Shown: piece by piece, positions 1-4,884 of the stretch | Numbering within the stretch: the stretch's first letter is position 1 | Layout of the letters: each line of letters begins with the position of its first letter | NCBI GenBank assembly: GCA_009786275.1 | Contig: WQTL01000322.1 | Span: 1 to 5,439 of the forward strand | Reading direction: 5' to 3' | Source: Bacillota bacterium | GTDB lineage: Bacteria; Bacillota; Clostridia; Oscillospirales; Acutalibacteraceae | DNA: 5,439 bases | Translations under genes and position numbers: made by a program | Notes under the pieces: generated by a model | Told to the model about the DNA's origin: nothing | Database searches by the model: none | Seen by the model: only the letters and a program-made list of their open reading frames with translations

Positions 1-1
1 C

Positions 2-943
2 CAGGCCTACACTTACATGCGGGCCACCGCGGACTACGCGAGCCGGCATATCCCGGCCGAAGGCCCCCTGGCCGGGCTGGTGACGCGGCTCTCCGGCGGC
101 GCGGGCAAGTACCAATACGGGAACATCGACTGGCCCCCGGCGGGGCGCTTCGGCTACGACACCAAGACCTACGCCCGCACCACCGTGAACGCCCTGGCCG
201 TAGGCGTGTTCGATACCGTGGCCCTCGCCGCCCGGGCGCTGGGCGAGGACGGCGCGGAGGAATACGAAACCCGCGCTGCGAATCTGCGCGCCGCCATGAA
301 CGAAAAGCTCATCACGCCCGGCGGCCTGTACTGCGACGGCCTGCGCAAACGCGGCGCGCAAAGCCGCCATGCGGGACAGCACGCCAACTCCTATGCCCTG
401 GCCTTCGGTATCGCGCCGGAAGGGCTGCGGGATTCCCTGGCAGACTATATCACAGGGATGGAGATGCGGCAGGGGCCCATGACGGCCAACGTCCTCCTGG
501 AGGCGCTGTTTCAAACGGGCCGGGCGCGGGCCGCGCTGCGGCTGCTCACCAATACGGACGACCTGGGCTGGGCGCGGCTGATAGAGAAATACGACGCCAC
601 CTTCACCTGGGAGCAATGGACGGTAGGCCGGCACCAGAGCCAGTCCCACGGCTGGGGCGCGGCTGGCCTCGCGCAGCTGCTGGAATACGCCGCGGGTGTG
701 CGTGTGACCGAGCCCGGCGCCGCGGCCATTGAGATCAACCCCCTGGCGGCGGGCCTGCTTGACCGCATGAGCGCCCGCGTCGTCACCGAGCGCGGCCCCG
801 TGGAGGTGTCCTATACAAGCGGCGAGGGGCAGTGCACCCTGAAGATCGACGTGCCGGCCAATGTGCGGGCAGTAGTCGTGCTCCCCGGGCGGATGTTCGA
901 GGTGGGCAGCGGCGCGCGTGAGTACATATTTACACTCGATTGA
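2..943 (+). CDS. Alpha-L-rhamnosidase, GH78 family, C-terminal part (5' end outside window)
   Basis: This enzyme should hydrolyse terminal alpha-L-rhamnose from plant or microbial glycosides by an inverting mechanism. The frame is open to the left edge (first visible codons Gln-Ala-Tyr-Thr-Tyr), so the Met codon at 17 is internal. The visible 313 residues cover the end of the (alpha/alpha)6 barrel and a C-terminal beta domain from about residue 236. Family-like motifs are NIDWPPAGRFGYD (41-53), QHANSYALAFGI (126-137) and TWEQW (202-206), followed by SHGW (215-218). By analogy with characterised GH78 enzymes, Glu204 in the TxWExW motif is the likely catalytic base and His216 a substrate-binding residue; the loop between them is shorter than in some members. 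The fragment shows no cell-wall anchor or dockerin, and the signal-peptide region is outside the window. Family assignment is firm, but substrate linkage is unknown. A HAD phosphatase follows after 26 bases. Confidence 0.88.
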   Translation, partial: QAYTYMRATADYASRHIPAEGPLAGLVTRLSGGAGKYQYGNIDWPPAGRFGYDTKTYARTTVNALAVGVFDTVALAARALGEDGAEEYETRAANLRAAMNEKLITPGGLYCDGLRKRGAQSRHAGQHANSYALAFGIAPEGLRDSLADYITGMEMRQGPMTANVLLEALFQTGRARAALRLLTNTDDLGWARLIEKYDATFTWEQWTVGRHQSQSHGWGAAGLAQLLEYAAGVRVTEPGAAAIEINPLAAGLLDRMSARVVTERGPVEVSYTSGEGQCTLKIDVPANVRAVVVLPGRMFEVGSGAREYIFTLD

Positions 944-954
944 TCAATTGTTTT

Positions 955-961
955 GAGGGAG
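955..961 (+). promoter_or_regulatory. Ribosome binding site of the HAD gene
   Basis: GAGGGAG lies 8 bases before the ATG at 970. It decides the start in favour of ATG 970 over the in-frame TTG at 940, which overlaps the preceding stop codon. Confidence 0.75.
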
Positions 962-969
962 AACCGCGC

Positions 970-1554
970 ATGAACGAAACCCTGCCCAATGTCTACGATT
1001 TCGACAAGACGATCGTCTATCCCGACGGCGGCGCCACGTTCTTTTTCTTCTGCCTGCGGCGGCACCCGGCACTGCTGCGCTTTCTGCCGGGGCAGATTCT
1101 TGCGCTGCTCCGCTTTGTAATGCGCCACGGGCGCGAAGCGCCCTTCAAGGCGGAGTACTACCGCTACCTGCGGGGCCTGCGGGACTGGCGGGAGGACGTG
1201 CGCGTATTCTGGGAAACCCAGTCCGCCAAGCTGCTCAAGCCCTGGTACCTGGCGCAGCTGCGCCCGGACGACATCATCGTGTCCTGTTCGGCGGAGTTCT
1301 TCCTGCGCCCCCTGTGCGAGCGGCTGGGCGTGCGGGTGGTCGGCACCCTCGTGGATACCGAAACGGGCCTGCTGGAGGGCTATTCCTGCTATGGCCCGGA
1401 GAAGCTGCGCCGCCTGCGGGAGGCCTTCGAGGGCCTGGAGATCGGCGGATTCTACTCGGATTCCCTCAGCGACGCGCCCCTGGCCGCGCTGGCGCGGCAG
1501 GCCTGGCTGGTGAAGGGGGATAAGGTCACGCCCTGGCCGGAGGGCGGCAAGTAG
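970..1554 (+). CDS. HAD-IB type phosphatase (phosphoserine phosphatase-like fold)
   Basis: This is a 194-residue HAD-superfamily hydrolase that presumably removes phosphate from a small molecule through an aspartyl-phosphate intermediate. All four HAD motifs are visible: DFDKT (10-14, nucleophile Asp10, acid/base Asp12), Ser105 in VSCS, Lys145 in GPEKL, and Asp164/Asp168 in YSDSLSD. An aromatic run (TFFFF, 23-27) and the helical segment to about residue 95 form the cap-like insertion after motif I, as in subfamily IB. The ATG at 970 is chosen because GAGGGAG (955-961) sits 8 bases upstream. An in-frame TTG at 940 would add ten residues and overlap the rhamnosidase stop, but it lacks a comparable site. 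The gene is probably cotranscribed with the rhamnosidase. The substrate is not predictable from sequence. The 3' end overlaps the convergent pseudouridine synthase gene by 29 bases. Confidence 0.87.
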   Translation: MNETLPNVYDFDKTIVYPDGGATFFFFCLRRHPALLRFLPGQILALLRFVMRHGREAPFKAEYYRYLRGLRDWREDVRVFWETQSAKLLKPWYLAQLRPDDIIVSCSAEFFLRPLCERLGVRVVGTLVDTETGLLEGYSCYGPEKLRRLREAFEGLEIGGFYSDSLSDAPLAALARQAWLVKGDKVTPWPEGGK

Positions 1555-2449
1555 AGGCGCACGGCATTTTCTCCGCTATTCTCCGCATATGTTCCGGCAT
1601 CTCCGCCTCGAAGCGCATCGTCTCCCCCGTCGCCGGATGCGCAAACACCACCGCCCCGCAGTGCAGAAAATGCCCCGGCTCCTCCCGCGCCGGCGCGCCG
1701 TAGAGGTCGTCCCCCAGCAGCGGCGTGCCCCGGTGCGCGAAGTGCGCGCGTATCTGGTGCGTGCGCCCGGTCTCGAGCCAAAGGCGCAGGTAGCTCACGC
1801 CGCCGCGATAGGCGAGCGCCTCCCAGTGCGTCACGGCGGATTCGTCCCCGGGGACCCGCGGCGTCTCATAGTCCCGGCAGGCCCGCAGCGTGCGGTTTTC
1901 GAAGGGCCGATATATCACATTCCGGAACGTCCCCGCGCCATGGTATTCCCCATGCGCGAGGGCGTAATAAATTTTTTCTACCCGCCCGTTGAGCCGTGAG
2001 GCCGCGTAGCTGTGCAGGCAGCACACCACCAGGCCCGAGGTGCCCCTGTCCAGCCGCCCCGCCGAGCGGAAGGCCGCGCGCACCCCCTTCCCCGCCAGGT
2101 AGGCCGCCACGGCGTTCGCCAGGGTATCGCCCTGATGGTTGTGGCTGGGGTGCATGGGCAGGGTGGGCGGCTTGTTGACCACCAGCACGTCGCCGTCCTC
2201 GTAGACGATATCCAGGGGATACTCGATCGCCTCGGGCGTCTCCCCGTCCTCGGGGATGCACAGCGTGAGCACATCCCCTGCGCACACGGGGTCGACGGTG
2301 CGGGCCACGGCATCGTTATTCAGCCGCATCCCGCCGGGCACGCGCTTGAGGTGGTTCGTCAGCCGCACGGAGACACCCCGCATGCGTAAAACTTGCTTGA
2401 TAAGCCTGCCGTCCTCCTCGGGAAGAACGGTGAATTGCAATTCCGTCAT
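1526..2449 (-). CDS. RluA-family pseudouridine synthase
   Basis: This 307-residue enzyme should isomerise specific uridines to pseudouridine in rRNA or tRNA in the cytoplasm. Residues about 13-63 resemble an S4-type RNA-binding domain. The catalytic domain starts near residue 75 (DIVYEDGDVLVVNKPP, 80-95) and contains the family signature GRLDRGTSGLVV (131-142), in which Asp134 is the expected catalytic aspartate. Further family motifs are KIYYALAHG (159-167), GRTHQIRAHFAHRGTPLLGDDLYG (228-251) and the LHCG segment (262-265). Length is normal for RluA/RluD-like proteins; the RNA target cannot be assigned. The ATG at 2449 overlaps the TGA of the upstream RACo-like gene (ATGA), so translation is probably coupled; the upstream site (GATGGGG, 2464-2458) is only moderate. 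The last residues, rich in Pro, Arg and Ala, are encoded over the end of the convergent HAD gene. Confidence 0.94.
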   Translation of the reverse strand: MTELQFTVLPEEDGRLIKQVLRMRGVSVRLTNHLKRVPGGMRLNNDAVARTVDPVCAGDVLTLCIPEDGETPEAIEYPLDIVYEDGDVLVVNKPPTLPMHPSHNHQGDTLANAVAAYLAGKGVRAAFRSAGRLDRGTSGLVVCCLHSYAASRLNGRVEKIYYALAHGEYHGAGTFRNVIYRPFENRTLRACRDYETPRVPGDESAVTHWEALAYRGGVSYLRLWLETGRTHQIRAHFAHRGTPLLGDDLYGAPAREEPGHFLHCGAVVFAHPATGETMRFEAEMPEHMRRIAEKMPCASTCRPPARA

Positions 2450-3903
2450 TCGGGGAACCCCATCTCTTCCACAAACGCCTCCTGAAAGCCCCTGTGCTCC
2501 GCCAGCGGAATTTCGACTGTCTCCCGCGCGAGCTTTTCGGCTTCATTTCGCAATTGTTCGGAGAACAGCAGCATCTCCGCCCCTCTCAATGCCAGGTTTC
2601 CCCCCGCTGTTGCCCGTAAGGCCAGTTCCGCCGGTATCATCCCGATGGCGGCGGCGTCGCCTGGATCCAGGTAACTCCCGAAGCCCCCCGCCAGCCACAG
2701 CCGCTCTATTTGACCACCGCCCGGCCCCGCCTCCTCCAGCATGGTGAGGATCCCCGCCGCCACGGCGGCTTTCACCAGCTGGAGCTTGCGCACATCCCGC
2801 CGGGTGAGCAGTACCCCGCAGCCGGGCAATCGCAATTCATGCGGCTCCTCGATGGCCCCGCTCTCGTCCAGCATGCCAAGCTCCAAAAACGCCCGCAGCG
2901 CGGAAACGAGCCCCGTGCCGCAGACGCCCCGCACCGGCGCGCCCTCAATCGCGTGCCAGCGCAGCTGCCCGTCCTCCGTCCAAACCCGGTCGACCGCCCC
3001 GGGCAGCGCGGGCATGCCCATCGAGATTTCCGCGCCCTCGAAGGCAGGCCCCGCCGCCACGGAGCAGCAACGAAGTTTTCCATCTGCCCGCATCAACATC
3101 TCGCCGTTGGTGCCCACGTCCACCAGCAGGGCATTTTGATCCCCCAAAGCGTGAAACCCCGCCGCCAGCGCCCCGCAGGTGATGTCCGCCCCCACGAAGG
3201 CCGTGACGCAGGGCGGCAGGTAAACGCAAGCCACGGGCAGCAAATCCCAAGGCATGCTTTCGCCGAACAGGCTCTCCGGCGTGAAGGGGTACCGCCCCAT
3301 CCCGGCGGGGTCAAGCCCCGCGAAAAAGTGCAGCATGGCCGTGTTCCCCGTAACCACCGCCCGACTGACCTCCTCCGGCGCGATATTCGTATGCGCCAGC
3401 ATCTCGCGCAATTGCGCATGCACGCAGGCATGCAGCGCCCTGTGATCCCCGCCGATGCGGCTGATCACATCGGCCCCGAAGGCGCTCTGCCGATTCATCT
3501 CGCTGACGACAGAAACCGGCTCCTTTTCGGGGAAGCGATACGCCGCCAGGGTGATGGTCGTCGTGCCGATATCAATCGCGACGCCATAGGAGCCGGGCGC
3601 GCCGCCGTCATAGTCGGGCAATTCGCACCGTGCCTGCGCTGTGATCGGCGCGTTTTCCTCGGGCAGCAATATCTCTGTTGGGCCTAATACGTCGCAAAAA
3701 CAAGCCAGCCGCCACGCGAATCCCTCGGGCGGCTGCTTATATTTTCGCAAAAAAGCCTCTTCCTCCGGCGAAACAGGCGAAACCTTCCCGCGCACTAAAA
3801 CCCCGCAGTTGCCGCAGTGCCGCCGCCCGCCGCAGGGCAGGGGAAGCTCCGACAGCGTCCGCAGGGGCTGGCCGGGATATTCGGGCGTGACGGTGCGGAT
3901 CAA
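2446..3903 (-). CDS. RACo-like [2Fe-2S]/ASKHA corrinoid-protein activator (DUF4445 family), compact form
   Basis: This 485-residue protein fits the reductive activators of corrinoid proteins, which use ATP to re-reduce inactive Co(II) cobalamin in methyltransferase systems. The N-terminus is a short ferredoxin domain with C-x5-C-x2-C (Cys24, Cys30, Cys33) and a fourth Cys at 68 (LACFC), the plant-type [2Fe-2S] pattern. An ASKHA ATPase domain follows: phosphate-1 motif AIDIGTTT (109-116), TGNTAM (185-190), phosphate-2 motif VDVGTNGEM (261-269), CGTGL (328-332) and LAGGFGSYLDPGDAAAIGMIP (404-424). Characterised RACo is longer, at roughly 600 residues with a linker and a middle domain; here ASKHA begins directly near residue 105. 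The start is a TTG at 3903-3901, supported by GGAG (3915-3912) 8 bases upstream and by the lack of an early ATG. It overlaps the preceding TGA (TTGA). No corrinoid protein or methyltransferase lies in the window, so the partner is unknown. MetH-type reactivation is an alternative role. Confidence 0.87.
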   Translation of the reverse strand: MIRTVTPEYPGQPLRTLSELPLPCGGRRHCGNCGVLVRGKVSPVSPEEEAFLRKYKQPPEGFAWRLACFCDVLGPTEILLPEENAPITAQARCELPDYDGGAPGSYGVAIDIGTTTITLAAYRFPEKEPVSVVSEMNRQSAFGADVISRIGGDHRALHACVHAQLREMLAHTNIAPEEVSRAVVTGNTAMLHFFAGLDPAGMGRYPFTPESLFGESMPWDLLPVACVYLPPCVTAFVGADITCGALAAGFHALGDQNALLVDVGTNGEMLMRADGKLRCCSVAAGPAFEGAEISMGMPALPGAVDRVWTEDGQLRWHAIEGAPVRGVCGTGLVSALRAFLELGMLDESGAIEEPHELRLPGCGVLLTRRDVRKLQLVKAAVAAGILTMLEEAGPGGGQIERLWLAGGFGSYLDPGDAAAIGMIPAELALRATAGGNLALRGAEMLLFSEQLRNEAEKLARETVEIPLAEHRGFQEAFVEEMGFPE

Positions 3904-4742
3904 AATTCGATCTCCATGCCGTCGTAGGACGCCAAAAAGCCGATCTTCGCGGCCTCAACCACAAGGTCGTCATGGGTCATTCCGCCGTTGTGGGAGAAGT
4001 GATGCGCGCAGAAAATGGTTTCGCCGTCCGCGCAGCCGATGGAAATCAGCCTGTCGCGCACCTCGGCGTCGGCCTCCAGGCCCATGTGCCCACGGCGGTA
4101 GCCTTGGATGATCCCCGTGCAGTCCAGCGAAATGTAGTCGAAGCGTGGCTTCACTCGGGCCAGGTACTCCCACGTCGCCTCGGGGAAAATCCCCGTGTCG
4201 TTGGCGTAGAGCATCGCCTTCCCGCCGCGCTCGATGCTATAGATCACAGGGCCGGCGGCCGCGCTGTGGTCGGCGGTCATGGCCGTCACGGTGAAGTCGT
4301 CCACTTGGAAGGGCTCATAGGCCGCGATCTCGTGCAGCTCGGTGATACCCCGTTCCTCCAGGCGGTCGCCGTCGTCCCTGCGCACGGTCTCCATGGCCTT
4401 CGCCGTGGCGTAGACCCGCAGCGGCTGCGTGTGGCCCATGTCCGTATCGCCCACGTGGGCGAAGCCCGGCTTGCGGTTCTCGAAATCCGAGGCATAGAGG
4501 TGGTCCTGGTGCGCGTGGGTGATCAGCAAGGTCCGTATGGACGGCAAATCGAGCCCGCCGCGCAGCATGTGGTCGTAAGTATCCGGCGGGAAATCGATGA
4601 GCAGGCTGCCGTCCACCAATGCCTGCGAGCGTGTGCGTAAATTCCTGCCGCCCAGCCGCAGGGAATCCCTGCATACCTTGCAGGTGCAGAACATGCCGGG
4701 AATCCCCTCCGCCGCCGCGGTGCCGTAGTACTTCAGATGCAT
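3900..4742 (-). CDS. PhnP-like metallo-beta-lactamase-fold hydrolase (probable phosphodiesterase)
   Basis: This 280-residue protein belongs to the MBL superfamily and resembles PhnP, the cyclic-phosphate phosphodiesterase of C-P lyase operons. The two-metal site is complete: THAHQDH (75-81; His76, His78, Asp80, His81), His159 in TADHS, Asp182 in ANDTG and His248 in HHFSH. A second set matches PhnP's structural zinc site: Cys19, Cys21 and Cys24 (FCTCKVC) and His251, three residues after His248. The opening GTAAAEGIPGMFC is also typical of PhnP-like proteins. The comparison to PhnP ligands is from memory of its structure. The ATG at 4742 has GGAAGG (4759-4754) 11 bases upstream and follows a strong promoter. 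It is the first gene of a tight operon with the RACo-like and RluA-like genes. No phn genes are present, so a C-P lyase role is unsupported here; the physiological substrate is unknown. Confidence 0.88.
   Translation of the reverse strand: MHLKYYGTAAAEGIPGMFCTCKVCRDSLRLGGRNLRTRSQALVDGSLLIDFPPDTYDHMLRGGLDLPSIRTLLITHAHQDHLYASDFENRKPGFAHVGDTDMGHTQPLRVYATAKAMETVRRDDGDRLEERGITELHEIAAYEPFQVDDFTVTAMTADHSAAAGPVIYSIERGGKAMLYANDTGIFPEATWEYLARVKPRFDYISLDCTGIIQGYRRGHMGLEADAEVRDRLISIGCADGETIFCAHHFSHNGGMTHDDLVVEAAKIGFLASYDGMEIEF
3912..3915 (-). promoter_or_regulatory. Ribosome binding site supporting the TTG start of the RACo-like gene
   Basis: Read on the minus strand, GGAG at 3915-3912 is followed by 8 bases and then TTG at 3903-3901. 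It lies inside the last codons of the upstream MBL gene, consistent with coupled translation at the TTGA overlap. Confidence 0.6.
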
Positions 4743-4745
4743 GAA

Positions 4746-4792
4746 AAAATCCGCCTTCCGTGCTATTTATTAGCAATAGTATAGCGGATTTT
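4746..4792. repeat. Perfect 9-bp inverted repeat flanking the leftward transcription start, with a nested 5-bp repeat
   Basis: AAAATCCGC (4746-4754) and GCGGATTTT (4784-4792) are exact reverse complements. One arm lies within the spacer of the leftward promoter and the other between the Shine-Dalgarno site and the MBL start codon. Between them, TGCTA-TTTAT-TAGCA (4761-4775) forms a smaller inverted repeat around the predicted start site. Because the promoter-side arm should not be transcribed, the outer repeat would act on DNA rather than as an mRNA hairpin, if it acts at all. Confidence 0.4.
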
Positions 4793-4806
4793 ATGTTCTA
4801 TGTCAA
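4778..4806 (-). promoter_or_regulatory. Sigma-A-type promoter of the MBL-RACo-RluA operon
   Basis: On the minus strand, the -35 box TTGACA (4806-4801, perfect consensus) is separated by exactly 17 bases from TATACT (4783-4778, 5 of 6 consensus). A transcription start near 4771 would leave a leader of about 29 bases before the ATG at 4742. Confidence 0.85.
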
Positions 4807-4820
4807 GTCATTCATAGAAC
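4795..4820. promoter_or_regulatory. Candidate operator: perfect inverted repeat between divergent promoters
   Basis: GTTCTATG (4795-4802) and CATAGAAC (4813-4820) are exact reverse complements separated by 10 bases. The half-site centres are 18 bases apart, a spacing that lets a dimeric regulator bind nearly one face of the helix. The left half-site overlaps the last two bases of the leftward -35 box, and the right half-site ends at the base before the rightward -35. Regulator identity is unknown and none is encoded in the window. Confidence 0.6.
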
Positions 4821-4849
4821 TTGCATACCGCCCCGATCGGTGTTATAAT
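4821..4849 (+). promoter_or_regulatory. Extended -10 promoter of the OYE-like gene
   Basis: The -10 box TATAAT (4844-4849) is perfect and preceded by TGT, giving the TGn extended -10. TTGCAT (4821-4826), a weak -35, lies 17 bases upstream. The weak -35 directly adjoins an inverted-repeat half-site, which would suit activation or repression by a bound regulator. A start near 4856 gives a leader of about 29 bases. The spacer contains the palindrome CCGATCGG (4833-4840). Confidence 0.8.
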
Positions 4850-4871
4850 TATTTACATATCAATGAACGGC

Positions 4872-4877
4872 AGGGGG
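4872..4877 (+). promoter_or_regulatory. Ribosome binding site of the OYE-like gene
   Basis: AGGGGG lies 7 bases before the ATG at 4885. It selects this start over an out-of-frame ATG at 4863. Confidence 0.65.
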
Positions 4878-4884
4878 CTTTCCC

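Larger units (their letters stand above)
4743..4884. promoter_or_regulatory. Divergent intergenic control region
   Basis: This is the only long non-coding stretch in the window, 142 bases and clearly AT-rich against GC-rich flanks. It holds two back-to-back sigma-A-type promoters whose -35 boxes are 14 bases apart, a perfect 8-bp inverted repeat between them, and a second perfect 9-bp inverted repeat around the leftward start. The layout suggests joint regulation of the MBL-RACo-RluA operon and the flavoenzyme gene. Confidence 0.8.

Noticed and set aside
940..969. In-frame TTG start extending the HAD protein by ten residues
   Set aside because: The added residues are not family-like, and GAGGGAG lies in that stretch at ideal distance from the ATG at 970.
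1613..1642. GCGCATC ... GATGCGC inverted repeat as a terminator for the HAD transcript
   Set aside because: It lies inside the RluA coding region, has a 16-base loop and no T-run after it.
2452..2461. GGGGAACCCC palindrome just upstream of the RluA start codon
   Set aside because: A two-base loop cannot fold as a good hairpin, and the site is inside the final codons of the RACo-like gene; probably chance in GC-rich sequence.
2710..3687. Plus-strand open frame of 325 codons antisense to the RACo-like gene
   Set aside because: Its translation is rich in Arg, Pro, Gln and His with no recognisable motif. It mirrors a well-supported coding gene in GC-rich DNA, where antisense frames often stay open.
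3972..4640. Plus-strand open frame of 222 codons antisense to the MBL gene
   Set aside because: No family motif or convincing start context; the opposite strand carries the complete metal-ligand set of an MBL enzyme.
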